The notes under the pieces: generated by a model
What the model was told of the DNA's origin: nothing
The model's input: the letters and a program-made list of their open reading frames with translations, nothing else
Database searches by the model: none
Made by a program: the position numbers and the translations under genes
Origin: Dysidea avara
Taxonomy: Eukaryota > Porifera > Demospongiae > Dictyoceratida > Dysideidae
NCBI RefSeq assembly: GCF_963678975.1
Contig: NC_089278.1
Coordinates: 14,303,959 to 14,367,958 of the forward strand
Reading direction: 5' to 3'
Length of the DNA stretch: 64,000 nucleotides
In this document: positions 45,840 through 58,560 of the stretch, one piece after another
How the letters are laid out: every line of letters starts with the position of its first letter
How positions within the stretch are numbered: the stretch's first letter is position 1

Positions 45840-46505
45840 TTGCTCTAAGTGGTTTGCCTGGTAGGCACGAAAACTAATAGTTTTTTATTCATAAAAATCG
45901 ATCGCGTAATTTTGACACAGGTTAGGTTTTGTGTCATCTCCATGGTCTTTATCCCGATTCCTTTCAAACCACAAAAAGGCACTCCTACGATGGTTGCTCC
46001 ATCTACATATCAATTTTCGACTGATTCCTCCAAGGGGTTTACCCTGTAGGCGTGACAAACCTTCGACCTTATTTTACGCAAATAATCGGTAATAACTCCG
46101 TGAATGTTCATCGGATTCCTACCAAAGTTGGTACGGAGATCCGCCTTAATGAGCCCTTTAAGTGTGACAAATTTCAGCCCGATCCGAGTATGCATTCATG
46201 TTTTATGGCGGATTCTGCGAAGTGTGCGAAATGAAGAAGATGCATGAAGAAGAAGAGAAAAACGAAATTAAAACGAAATTTTGTTCGCTCGTATCTCGGA
46301 AATGGCTGGAGTGATTTTCTTCAAATTTTGGTATGTAGACTCCCCTCACTGGCCGGCACTTCTTTAGCAAATTTGGTTCCAATCGGTTTAGGGATCACAG
46401 AGCTACATAGGTGTGAAAATTGCGTTTTCTTTCTTCCTGTTAATATACTCACGGTGTGGCGCGCTGACTTCTTGGGCCGCACGACACACTACCGTGTGTC
46501 TTGAT
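45840..46505. other. CpG-containing repeat-like stretch, no gene recognised
   Basis: Two related blocks occur, near 45840-45990 and 45990-46100 (GCTC[GC]TTGCTCTAAGTGGTTTGCCTGTAGGC-type words: GTTTGCCTGGTAGGCACG and GTTTACCCTGTAGGCGTGAC). Frames of 60-86 residues here are not supported. The stretch looks like an ancient repeat. Confidence 0.3.
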
Positions 46506-46622
46506 TCAATGGGACATAGAAAAGGCTTACTTACCATATGAATATAATTTACAGTTGTTTGGTCATATATATGCAACTGATCACAACAATTAAAGTTGTC
46601 AAACAGCCCTCAGTAAAGCTAT

Positions 46623-46856
46623 CCACTGTAAAAAAAGTCAACAAGATGACAAAAAAATACATTGTTTCAGCAGACCTGTTAATTGCTGTTTTAACATTCT
46701 AGAAGTTTTAACGAAAAGTGACTGCTAGTGTAATGACAATTTTTTACTTTAACAAGAAAATGATGTTATAACAACAAAATTCCCTATTATTATTTCAACA
46801 AATGATGCATTTGCTGCAGGGATAACAAATTCTTGGAAAAAAAACCTTTTACAGTG
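46623..46856. mobile_element. possible MITE with CACTGTAAAA ends
   Basis: CCACTGTAAAAAAAGT at the left and CTTTTACAGTG at the right are inverted, about 230 bp apart, and resemble the ends of the element at 13190. No duplication was found, so confidence is modest. Confidence 0.4.
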
Positions 46857-47760
46857 CCTCTGTTATATTGTACAAAGATTTTCAAACACTCTAATAAAGC
46901 AGTCTGTCAATTTTTGTAAACAATGGAAAAAAATTATACTGTCTACATGCCCAACTTTTATCTGCCAACCTGTTTCAACGTTGATTCACCAAACTTAAAT
47001 AATTTGCAGTAGTTGAAAATGGCCATTTTACTTCTTAGTAATTTATGGTTGGAGCACATGTTGAAATACAGGAAATATATATATAATTATGGTATGTCTG
47101 GTGCCATTATTTCGATGCAGCATGCATAGGTTCACAAGTATTGCAAATACCCAAAATTACTTGTTTTTCACTCAGGTTATATAGCATAGGTATAGGGCCC
47201 ACCAATCATGATAATGACTAAGACAGCCAAGCAACCATGAAATCCACAAAAATCACATCCTTTAAAAATTTGTATGTATACAGCACAAGAAAGATTTTGA
47301 ATAAATTAAAAGTAGTGAAACAAGAGTGTGGGCATGTAGACTAAAATATAGGGATTTACTATATTTGCAGGTATAGGCAACTTTCCTATTGTCTCACTAC
47401 TGTTTATTTCTATGGTTATAATGTGTAGTGTAGTGTAGTGTTAATTTTAGACATACATAGGAATTAAGTTTAATTGGGGATCATACAGTATCTGATATGG
47501 TCTGTTCTGTGTGGCTCATATAGTCTCATGCAGTGGTAATATTCAGCAATAAACAAACTAAAGGATGATATTATAGTGGATGCTGTTAGTAATCCAGACA
47601 CTTACTGAAGCAACCCTGAGCACATTGCTTAGGTTATATTTACACATAGCTTGTAGCATTAATATACATGTAGTTACTATGGTAACAACTAAAGCATCCA
47701 CTGCCATATGAATAAACTATGGATGTCATGGCAGATGGTATACATCAGCATCATAATAAT
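46857..47760. other. gene-free stretch
   Basis: AT-rich DNA without supported features. A dispersed-motif relative occurs at about 46889. Confidence 0.4.
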
Positions 47761-48175
47761 GAACTGATCTATTTGTACAATTAATAGGCTCAGGTAGCCC
47801 AAATGGCGAGGGCTTGGTTTTAGTATTGTTAAAATGCATGGAATCTATTAATACATGCAATGCTTGGTTGGAGGCATCATCACTTCATCAGTCAATCAGC
47901 AGATAATTCAGTTAAATAAAAATTTCACAGAAACTTTGCTTGATGAAGAGTTAGGGGTTACTCTGAAGACATTTATGGGCTTAGTTGCTAATGCCTAACC
48001 TACTGTATTACTACCTGTTGACAATGCAGCATACATTCTATTATATTGTCAACATCTATATATACTACCTGTACCTGTACTGTACTATACTGTAACCTGT
48101 ACTGTACTGCCTAACGTATACCTAATCTACCATATTACTGTATTACTGTATTACTAACCTACTGTAATGTCTACT
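47761..48175. repeat. segmental repeat R2, copy 2 (uninterrupted)
   Basis: The counterpart of 38122-39171 without the 609-bp MITE. It supplies the empty target site. Confidence 0.85.
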
Positions 48176-49113
48176 GTATTGTATGATATGGATCAAGGGT
48201 GATTTGAAATTATGAAGAACAACACATACAATAGAATGTATATAGCTATCACTTATAGCAATGAAGTGATTCAGTAAAATGAACTGATCCTACCCTCTGC
48301 ACACACAAGGTCAATAGCTGCAGACCCTTTGAAACCAAGAAACCATCCCTCAGTACATGTGCAGGGTCCGCTGTAAGACTGTCCATTTTTTTTTCCAACA
48401 GCAGAGTGGCTATTCTCTTGTACACCACTGTGGCCAAAGGATCCATGCCCCTAGTATATGAAAAGGAGAAAATGTTCCGTGTTCTACTTCATGGATCCTC
48501 TCTTCATATTTTCTCTTCTCTGTATTGTATGATAGCATGAAGTATAATATATTTGTTACAGGTCTACAAATGTCTTGTGCTGGCCACAATTAATCCAGTC
48601 AAATATGCTCAAAAATGCTTTCAGCAATTTCCCAAAAGTTTCACCTATATATGCTCTTCAGTGTTCCATTGGTTAGCAACATTTCTTTGAACATTTTTAT
48701 CAGTAAATGCTTTAATAGAGTATTTAATAAATACCACTACAGTTTCCAGTGACTGCTCTATTAAGTAGTGTCAATTTATTTTAATGGAATTAAGCTCCAT
48801 AGTTTGTAATATTCACCTAATATGCTAGCCATTATGCTGGCTTAACACTCCAGCCTATTTGTTATGCTAGCATACTTGACACAAGCCTGGCCACAATATT
48901 CGTCTCCTGTTTCATGGTATGTCAGTACTGAACATTACTATGGATTCCTCCAAACTGGCCTTTCATATATATACCAGAGGAATTATAATATAAAAATTTA
49001 CAATAGATCAACAAGTCATCATTTGTACAAGTGATTAGTACACAAAACATTACATCACGTGTAGTAGCAGTACCATACAATAACAATTAACCATTTAGAA
49101 TGTTTTTGTCTAT
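48176..49113. other. downstream of the JIP-like gene; one orphan exon-like frame
   Basis: On the minus strand 48451-48291 has an acceptor (ACTAG) and a GTAGGA donor around two open frames. One frame reads GPCTCTEGWFLGFKGSA, the other VYKRIATLLLEKKMDS. Neither can be placed in a family or in the JIP-like transcript, whose stop is already at 49114. Otherwise nothing is seen. Confidence 0.3.
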
Positions 49114-52100
49114 TTATTTTTTCTGCTTCTGGCCGGCTTTCTTTTTCATCAACTGTTTGTAAAACCTTTTGAATGCCTCACTAAAAGGACATGAAGAGTT
49201 CATAACAATAAAGTTATACACAAGATACAAATACCCATGCAAGCTGATGTAAAGATATTGAGGGTACACATACCGTGATGAGATATAAAGCACTGAGCTT
49301 GCTACTTTAAGGGATATATAATTTTGTTGTGGGTATTTCTAAAAACGATGAAACGTTTTGTTCCTCAAACTTCAGTACATCAAGTGTTCACAAAGCAGTA
49401 ACATGTTGTCCACATTACAATACATATTTATTCATCCTCACCCAAATGCAGTGGCTACTTCTCTATTGGAGCCCTCTGCTTCAAATGCATAGCAGTGATA
49501 TACTTCTTGTTCAGCATCTTTGATGTACACTCCAAACACTCTAATAGAACAGTCATGCTCATAATCACACAAGTGCCACATATGAACTATTTAGACATAC
49601 ACAACTACACTTATTCCACTTGTCCGAGGATAAATTTTCATCCCCACTGGAAAATTGATCATCCTATTCCCAACCATTTGTGAAAAATATGCCACACCAA
49701 GTGAGCATACCTCCAAGAGAGTTTATAGGGAAAAAGCACAACAGTGGGAGGGTCAGGGACCTGGTCCACAGAAACAAAGCTTCCCTTCTGGCACCACAAC
49801 ATAATGTAAGCCCTGTTGTTAGGTTGCAAGACCAATGAGAGAGAAACACATACATGCATGCATATATGCACGCACACACACATACACAAAATAAAGCCAA
49901 TGGCATCTTTGCAAAACACAGCTAATGCCACCCAGCGAACAAGCACTGGGATGCCTGTGCACCACTCAGGTGCTTCAGGCAAATCCAGGGCTAGTAAGAC
50001 TGTCCAGGTCTCACGGAGAGAGGTTATAGAACCTGATGTTCCACAACAACCACAACACTGCTACATGACTAAAGTGAGACAAGGGCATACCATAGCTTAG
50101 AGCTGGGCAATATTTCAATATATTGGCAATATCGTGATATTGAACTACACAATATATCACATCGATAGAGCCACAATAATATTGTCTAGACAATGTAATT
50201 GCCAATATCGCCTTATTAAATCTGGCTAGTGGTTGTGTTTCTTGCACTTGGTATATACCTACAAGGAAAGGCAATTAGATTATGGGCAAATTCCAGCTGT
50301 TGTCTGGCACCTTTCGCATTCTATGATTGGAGCGAGCCCCACACTAGTGAGTCAACGGTGTAATGGACCCGTTTACAAAACATTACGATAAGAAACAGAG
50401 TCAATGTGTAATGGACCCGTAATACGACAATAAATTATGATATAAAGCGGATACCTTACACTTGCTCCAGCATAATGATTCACATCACGATAAATCAACG
50501 GCGTAGATTACTGCCTTCCCATATTTGGCAATGTGTAATGGACCACATCACGAGAATTACCGGCCTAGATTACTGCTTTCCCATATTTGGCGATGTGTAA
50601 TGGACCATATCACGGGATTTACCGGCCTAGATTACTGCTTTCCCATATTTGGCCATGTGTAATGGACCATATCACGGGATTTACCGGCCTAGATTACTGC
50701 TTTCCCATATTTGGCGATGTGTAATGGACCATATCACGGCATTTACCGGCGTAGATTACTGCCCTCGTTACTGCCCAGCCACGTGCAATGGATGCAGATG
50801 AACACCTTCGACGCAGGAGAGAGCAGTACAGGCACAGAAGAGATAGAGAAACCCCTGAAGATGCGGAAAGAAGAAGGTGTAGAGACAGGGAGTATATGAG
50901 ACGGCGAAGAGCAGGGATGACAGCGGAGCAGACGAGAATTGAAAGAACTAGAAATGCACTGCCCTCCCCACAAATCCCTACGCAATTTAATCGGGAAGTT
51001 CCATCATTTAATGACCCTGCCGTCATAAGAAAGATGTGTGAGTTTCACGAGGGCCTACTCAATTTAGAATTTTCATGCTGTGTAGTCTGTATGGAACGTT
51101 TCCCTTCCATATCCGTTAATGCTATGAACGTTTGTAAAAGATGCACAACGGATAAACATTTGCCAAAATTGTATTCTGGGGACAACAACATGGATCCAGG
51201 CCCAGTACCACCCGAACTTGCTGTAAGTGTGCCATTGTTTATTTAAACCTACACATTTGTGTATTTAACATTAGTAATCATTGTTGCCTTGTAAAAGTTT
51301 AAGCTAATTAATAATAGGAGAATAACGCTATATTGAGGTTTTGCAGGACACGTTCCCAAGTAAGCATTCAAAATATGGAACATAGTCAGATATAAATAAC
51401 ACAATTTTACCGTATTCAATCCACTCAAAGTGTCAGCACATGTGACTTGTGAACGCCCCCTGCAAAACCTTATTTTTGTGAGAAAAAATGATTGTTCCAT
51501 ATTTTAGATCCTACAGTTGACTTATCAATAAAAGCATCAAGCTTCTACTGATACAGGTAAAATCCATGAGCAATATGAACTATTCATACAACTCGTAAGG
51601 TCTATAGTAGTTTGCACTGCCATCAATACTTCAAAGTCATCAGGCTCGCCCCACGATGCTGTTTGCATCTGTCTAGTATAATATGATGCAATAATGTGTT
51701 ACTAGTCTCACTGCTTGACAAATCTAATTATACTGAATATTTAATCATACCGTGAATATAAGCTTGTCAATATATCGAATAACATTATTTTCAGTATCGC
51801 CCATCACTACCATAGCTATAACAATGCTGACCGAGATTGGAAATGAAAGTTGCGCATGTGATAATTTTATACTGAAACTATACTGTGGGCGGTAAATCCC
51901 TTTAAAGTTATCCGTGTTTCACCTTTTCTACTTCCGAGCGTGGCAAACTGCTTTGTACAGTACATACAGTGGAACTTTCTTGAAAGTATTGTACACTACT
52001 AGAGTATAATAGCCAATATTTTAATATTGTCGCTCAGAATTGAAACTGGAATTGTATTGGGCCATGTCACCTGTAACTAAGTATACACCTGCATTGGAAC

Positions 52101-55100
52101 ACCCCTAGACAACTAGCGAGGCCATATTCAGGCTATTACAAGTTATAGAAGTGTTTTATGCGTTAGTGCAGTTGTATTTGGCAAACTGTCACTTTTTGGT
52201 ATGTTTTATGACAGAACTTACTTTGCATTTCAGTTTCCTTTTGGTACATACATCGCCCAGACAAAGCAACAAACCTTTTTGAAATTTGGTGTGATGACTC
52301 GTAGTTCCTTCCGATATGCGCTCCAATTATTGATACAAGACAGTATTGTATTTTCTACTTACAGCAATGATTCTGGACCGTACCTAACGCCATGTGTAGT
52401 ACAAGGTGAAATATTACACCAAGCGAAACACTGATACCTGTCACTGTAACTTCCATTTCCAATCCCGATAAGCGTTATTATATCTATAGACACACACACA
52501 CACAACACTAACATACTTGTCACTCCCTGGTAGATTGGCACAAGATATCACTCTAAACAGTGAGTACATTAGTGGCTCACGAGGCTAGTGGACACACACC
52601 ATCAACCACTCTAATAGAACAACCAGCATCACACTGACCTCCATACTGTCCGTGTTATCATGAAGGGAAAATCCCTTCTCTGATATCTCAATAATACATG
52701 GCTTCTTATCCTCAACACCAAATGCCTTCCTTTCTTTCTGAATCTGCATAATAGCAAATAATAAATTATATTATTTAGTATGCTAGTTTTATCACCTTTG
52801 CAATAGCATCTCGTAGTGCCCCACTGCCACGATGCCTCTTCACCTGCACACAGCCCAGTAATCTATAGCATCAATACAATAATAATGAGGGTCACCAGAT
52901 AAGTGACATCACCTAGCATAGTAAACTGTTCTTGTCATCTCCTTCACTTTCAGTCCTCCAGTGACTTCCTTGGGAGTCAATATGCCATCATCTGTGAAGG
53001 GACAGGGAGATATCAATATAGTGTAGTACCAAGTCATTGCACATGAGAGTACAGTCGAGTGGTCTACCTAATGTAGAGGTTTATTGTGTAAGGTCAATTT
53101 GAATATCCCAAATTGCATACAAGGTGACCTGTCTAATGACTACATAACAAAACCACCTATTTTATCATTCCCAAATGTATCACGTGACCTCCCTAATGCA
53201 GCTACAGTACCTGTTAAGTCCCATGTATAGCATAACAGGTCCATACAAATTGTGAGAGGTACAGTATATATTACTGGGAACACAAAGCACAATAGGACTG
53301 ACTCACCATCAGGCTTGGAGTGTGTGGTAAGTGATGAAATCGGCTCCAATGAGGCTGTAGAACATATATAAAGACACAATGATATCAATATTCAAAAATT
53401 GTCCACACAATAATACAAGAATTCGAATACACAACAAAAATATGCAGTCAACCAGGTGAAAAATACCAAATATGGTACAGCTGAATGCAATGCTGTCTTG
53501 CAAGATGAAACAAACCACTAATTAAAGGGTGTGGCACTCATTTCACTCCCGAGTATTCACCCCATTTCATTTGGGATGAATACTCAAGAACAAAATGGTG
53601 TCACGCCTTTCAGTTAGTGAGTATTTAATTGCTCATACTCTTGCGAGATTTTGTTACATTTGAGCGATACTGCAACATGTACCATAACAATGAAAGTTTG
53701 GTTAACACCAAATGTATTAAGAGTTTAATATTATTATAATATAGTCCCACAAGTTTTTATTGCTTATGGTATAACAACCACAGCTCTCAAATACTCTAAT
53801 AGAACACACACAAGTGACATACCATCAGGACCAGCTAGTTTCTTCTTGCCAATCACATCGGCTACTTGTACCTTCCTCTGTAACTTATCAAATGTAGTAG
53901 GGAATAATGACAAGTCCTCATAATCTCCACTGGGGTCCACTGTATGTACAAGACATGTATGGAACATACTGTATGGTTGTGTTTAAGTCTACACTAGAAC
54001 CTGTGAAATATGGATTCCTTAGTACTGTCTGATAGTATCCTGATTTTCTAGATTAGTTTATGCACTAAGGAATACTTTTGGAACTTAACTATAAGTATCT
54101 AAATTATGTAAGTGTAAATATTAACGGGTTCTAATGTCAGAGCTTGTTAAGAGAGATCAAATCTACAAGGATACATAAGGTTCTACATTGACTTACACTT
54201 TAGTTCTTCTTTGACTGGAGACTTAGTAGCGTCCAAGATTGCTTGGGCACCTTCATCCTTAGTACTGGAACCCTTCACTAAATTAACCTTCTTGGTCAGT
54301 TTCTCAAAGTCTAGTACAGAGAACTTCACCTGCAAAACATGGACACATAAACGATCACAGTAATAAACAGTAGGGAAAAACAATCCAAATATGAACTTAG
54401 AAGCTTACTAGCAGTAGGTTTAACTTTACTGAGATATTATGGGCACCACCACCACTATTACAATACAAATTGCATTGTCACTAATACTATGTTTGTTGAC
54501 TACTATGCTAGCATATTACAAAATGATAAAGCAAGTGATCCCATCAGAATATGCAGACATGTTTATCAACCTTACATAATACACAATACCTCAGAATAAT
54601 CAGACTCTGTGTCCTCAACTATTAGACTACTAGCTTTGATGGAAGGTTCAGCTACTGCTTTGGATGTACTGACAGTTGGGGTGGGCTGTGCTGGTGGGGG
54701 AAGCTGAAACTCAGGACTGTCATCCTTGTGACTGATTCCATTACTCATAACACTGGACTTCACTGTTGTTGGCTTATCATCTTCAAGCTGTACCCAGCCA
54801 GCTGGGAGACTGCTCTGAGGAGACTTGACTGTACTCTGTGGAGATCTTACTCTAGTCACTACCGGGGGTTTAGACAGTCGAGGGGGCACACTCTGTGTAA
54901 CGTCTGGCATCTCTAGAATTGCCTTCATTTCGTCAATTTTCATTTGCTGAGTCAGTAAGATGCTGGGCTCTGATACCTGTTTACTGAGACTACCCAACCT
55001 CTTGGGTACTGGAGGCATATCAAAGTCCGGAGATACTGATGGAGTTTTGTCTGATTTGGGAGTGACAGATAACTCCTTAACATACAGGGAAGGGAAAACC

Positions 55101-55738
55101 CCATGTTGGCCGGTGTTAAGGTTTGTTCCCTGATACCACATGTTAGGATGCTTGGCTGTGACGGCCACTTTGTCACCAACATTCAACTGCATTTCATCAT
55201 CATGTCTGCACAAGAACTGGCTAACAACTTCGTATCGTGGTGCATCATCGACAGAAGAGGATGGCACTATACCCATTAACAAATCCACCTCATTTTCATC
55301 CAGGAAAACATTTGGTTGGCTAAAATGCCAGTCAGCAAACTCATCGTCACCTTTATTTGTCGTTGTCGTGTTTTGCAACTTCTGATAACTGAATGTTGGC
55401 TTAGGTGCATCATTAGTGTTGCCATAATTAGATGGTTTGGCTGCAACTGACAGTGAAGTGTTGAAAGGATTGTATTTTCCATCATTTTCATTGTACACAG
55501 TACGTGGGGTAACTTTAGGGGAGCCACTAGCAAATGTATCCTTCTGCTTGAAATCCTCAGACAGCCGTTGGTATCTGTTAGACTCACTGCCAGCACGAGG
55601 CCGGGGACGTACTGATGGTGAGTCCACTGATTGTCTACGTCGCTCGGCCACTGGTGGAGTTAGGGCAGTGGGGTGGCCAGCCTTATTCCCAAGGAACTTG
55701 TTCTGGAAATCCACAGGAAATCCAACCTCAGTTGCCAT
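49114..55738 (-). CDS. MAPK8IP1-like: JIP1/2-like SH3-PTB scaffold protein, ten coding exons
   Basis: Coding exons (minus): 55738-54590, 54329-54197, 53939-53823, 53354-53307, 52991-52913, 52862-52796, 52743-52639, 52584-52517, 49540-49442, 49180-49114. All phases join and give 643 residues. Residues 1-165 are polar, Ser/Pro-rich. An SH3 domain at about 167-223 has RHDDEMQLNVGDKV, WYQG and TGQHGVFPSLYVKEL. A Pro/Ser-rich linker of about 270 residues follows. A PTB domain at about 495-635 has LLGCVQVKRHRGSGALRDAI, CIIEISEKGFSLHD, LFRVISCANLPGSDK, VFGVYIKD, HCYAFEAEG and, at its end, FGEAFKRFYKQL. SH3 followed by C-terminal PTB, and the wording of both, point to JIP1/2, which scaffold JNK-pathway kinases and bind kinesin cargo. 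The linker is much longer than in vertebrate JIP1, the C terminus is Lys-rich (KKKAGQKQKK) and lacks the acidic-Tyr kinesin-binding tail, and I see no firm JNK docking motif. The ATG follows an acceptor at 55755, so the 5' UTR is spliced. It may be a sponge-specific relative. Confidence 0.85.
50483..50760. repeat. 62-bp tandem repeat inside Helitron H-C
   Basis: About four and a half copies of a 62-bp unit (ATATCACGGGATTTACCGGC, CTAGATTACTGCTTTCCC and ATTTGGCGATGTGTAATGG in order). The later copies differ by only one or a few bases. It ends about 30 bp before the Helitron ATG at 50788. Confidence 0.9.
50788..51222 (+). pseudogene. Helitron protein N-terminal exon (truncated)
   Basis: Starts MDADEHLRRRREQ, with Arg/Glu-rich repeats similar to those in the Helitrons at 5219 and 27554. 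A Cys cluster (CCVVCMERFPS, CKRC) follows, then NNMDPGPVPPEL, a stretch typical of the region before the Helitron N domain. At 51222 a GTAAGTG donor follows ELA, so this is one exon of a spliced gene. The downstream Rep/helicase exons are absent, so the element depends on others to move. Confidence 0.75.
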
Positions 55739-55754
55739 GATTAACTGATGAAGC

Positions 55755-58560
55755 CTGAAAGGTAGACACAGAGACAACACAGTTTGAGCTATCACTACTC
55801 TTTAATATTACATACAGACAGACACATACTACACAAGCATGTGGTACAGACAGACAGACACTTGTAGATATATACACATATGACACAAGAAAGACTCACA
55901 AAAATACACCATTAAGTATTGAGGCCCACTGATTTTCTTATTTATCAGGAAATTTTGGATTAAACAGTTTTCGTCACTAGTAAGGAATACTAGCAAGTTA
56001 ACAAATGTACACATGCAAGGATACACACATGAGGATACACACATAAGGATACACACATAAGGATATGGAATGGTTTACCAGGAAATGTGTAGCATGGTTT
56101 GATATCATTTCAATACTTTTTTATAATGTAGACTTTGTAATTGACTAAAGGCCAATGTCACACACCAGGCAGTGACTTGATCTCATTTCCCTATTAAGGA
56201 AACTGGTACACACTATTCACTACACTCAAGAGCACTAGAAGGGAATCATGCATAGTCTCCCACTAGGTTACTACCCTTGAAATGAAACCATTAGATGGCA
56301 CTGCCTTGTCTTTTCACCACCAAACAGTACAGCATTTGTGAAATCATTTTTTTTTGCCTTATTGAGAGTTCATATAGAGAGGGGATATGGGGCCTTATGG
56401 GTAAATTTATTCCAAAATACAGTGGAGCCTCACAAAAAGGAAACCCTGAAATTTGTAGATTTGAATTAGAGTACACAAGTATAGGACACCTTGGATGACA
56501 CAATCAGGACACTTGTCCATGATCTAATAATTGTATTATCAGTAGAAGATGATGGCCATGAATAATGCCAATAGTGACAAACACTTCACATTTCAATACA
56601 GGTTGCTTGCAAAATGCAATTAAACAATTTTTTGCACACATGAGCTATTTCTGTAGATCCAAGCTCTTTGTAACAATTCAACCAAATCACTTAGGTCATT
56701 CATTAGACAATGCCAGAGGAATATTGAGCATGTTTAAACAACGTGTGTAAACATTCACATGACCATGTGCGTGTTCCACAAGCTTTCTGAAAATCACTGC
56801 ACTAGCACTCACATATAGAAACAAAACACAATGGTATGGCTTCAGTGTCTACTTGCTAATGAACAGTCTATTAGCAGTGAAAACAATTATGGCTTACTAC
56901 TGAAGAACATTACTTTCATAGAGTAAAGTTGTGTGTGATATGACTGACTCCTTGACCTAGCCACTATGACAAGCTGTTAAATATTGAATGGGACATTATA
57001 CAAACAGACTTCACAAGATCCTGTTATATGTTTTGTTTAGGTGAGATACAGCCATACAACTTTACTGAACCTGAAATATAAATTTATAGCAGCTAGTGAA
57101 TCCCTTTAGCTCACACCATATCCCTAAGTGCTATTAATTCACCATGCTTTGTTTGGTAGGAAACTTTTACAGTGTTGGACAAGCTTAACTGATTATATTG
57201 GCACCACACTCACTACTGCACACCTTTAGAAAGATTCACACAGTTAGATCACATCCACCACAATAGCTATATATAGTCCACAATAGCTATATATAGTCCA
57301 CAATGCTGTAACACTGATGATTTGGTTATGCCAGTCTGTATATATGCACTGATAAAGGCAATAAATGGCCATACCTTTATAATGTAATGCCTGTGATATT
57401 TTTGTGCCATTTTGTACCAGTAAGAAATAGTCCATTGCAGGAAAAGCAAGACTAATAACCCGAAGGAGACTGCAAAGTTTCACAAGTGAAGGCATAGGCA
57501 ACTGAATCTCACCCATTATGGGAGACAGGGGCAGTTGACATTTGTCAACACAAGGTACCCATTAACACAGCTTGCTTTCTCCACACATGCACACACACCA
57601 CACTCATACTTGTCCAATACATATCAGAAGATTACTTGTCAACATTATTGTTTCCCAACATCACAACAGCTCACACTTAATGAGGCAAATCATTTCAAAA
57701 AAAGGAAACACCACAAACCACACCACATTCACATATATAGTCATCTGCCACACCACACACCAACCTGAATGTCAGCTCTACCACCTATCATGCATAAAGG
57801 AACTCACTCATTGCTATATGTGGTGTCCCAGTACAATACCCATTCACTGAATAATCGCTCCTGGATTACACAACGCAACACAACAAAGTCCTTCTATATG
57901 ATTTTTATGAGAACTTGTAAGATTTGAGAACCAGATAACCAAGAAAGCCTCAAGAATGACTCAAACATCTCCCTTACATCAGAATGCTATGATGTCATAC
58001 AAGAACATACTACCACATGGCGTTTAATCTGAACATGAAGCCAGCAAGCATTCAATGGCTACCAGCTGTCAGGTTAGTAGGTACTTGAAAAACACAAGTG
58101 ATTAATGGCTGGTGGTAAGTGTTAATTAAGTGGCATACAATACTAGGGAACAAGGACAAATGAAATGACTTGTTTTCCCACCACAAAAGAAGTGATGTAA
58201 CCACCAGTGTGAATTTGCCTCTCTACATGTGCTGAGACTACACTGTTTGCACAAAGCACCATAATAGGTTAGGAACATATCTCTGGAGCATACTGGACTG
58301 ATAAACTACATGACTAAGGCCACATGACTAAGGCCGCTCTCTAAGCTTCCACTGGCAACGTGCGTAGTAATCAATATGTATTATCAAAACCACAGCATAC
58401 CAGACATTACAATAAGTTCATGGAACATTAATTACTGAACTTCGGTTTACATTAAGGTAACATGATCTCGAGAAAGAAAATAGGGGAACTATGGTGGCAG
58501 TGAAATTCTCGAGCCCCAATTCAAAACACAAACTTATTAATGACACAGCACTGTACTAAC
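55755..58560 (-). other. probable first intron of the JIP-like gene
   Basis: 2.8 kb without supported exons on either strand. It holds a short tandem GACAGACA/ACACATA-rich tract (about 55815-56060) and a 22-bp direct duplication (CAATAGCTATATATAGTCCA at 57259-57302). I saw no transposon with clear ends. Confidence 0.4.

Larger units (their letters stand above)
50320..51676 (+). mobile_element. Helitron derivative H-C with terminal hairpin-CTAG
   Basis: The 5' block is ATTGGAGCGAGCCCCACAC (50326-50344). The 3' end has GGCTCGCCCCACGATGC, with GATGC-tgttt-GCATC forming the hairpin, then TGTCTAG (end 51676) before T. Inside are a 62-bp tandem repeat and one Helitron N-terminal exon. The ends match H-B at 27346-28569. 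Confidence 0.8.
50098..51809. mobile_element. hAT-type MITE in JIP-like intron, enlarged by a Helitron
   Basis: The ends are TAGAGCTGGGCAATATT and AGTATCGCCCATCACTA. The 8-bp duplication CCATAGCT lies at 50090-50097 and 51810-51817. It has the same AATATCGTGATATT style as the MITE at 1958. About 350 bp are its own; the rest is the inserted Helitron derivative. It lies in the intron between the eighth and ninth coding exons of the JIP-like gene, on the opposite strand to no gene. Confidence 0.85.

Noticed and set aside
49659..49982. 107-residue minus-strand frame in the JIP-like intron
   Set aside because: It has no domain and lies between mapped exons; the Cys/Val/His part is a CACA microsatellite translation.
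51340..51500. Candidate PTB exon on the minus strand with TTTTGCAG acceptor and GTAAAA donor
   Set aside because: The residues did not match PTB sequence. The segment is an inverted repeat (GGTTTTGCAG, ATATGGAAC) inside the Helitron. The correct exon was found at 49442-49540 with matching phases.
52410..52462. Minus-strand reading starting YQCFAWCN as the next PTB exon
   Set aside because: Although it would splice in phase, it leaves out the conserved HCYAF region. The exon at 49540-49442 restores the whole domain.
55738..55795. Upstream in-frame Met 19 residues before the chosen start of the JIP-like protein
   Set aside because: A good splice acceptor (CCTTTCAG) at 55755 lies between the two, so the upstream part is intron.
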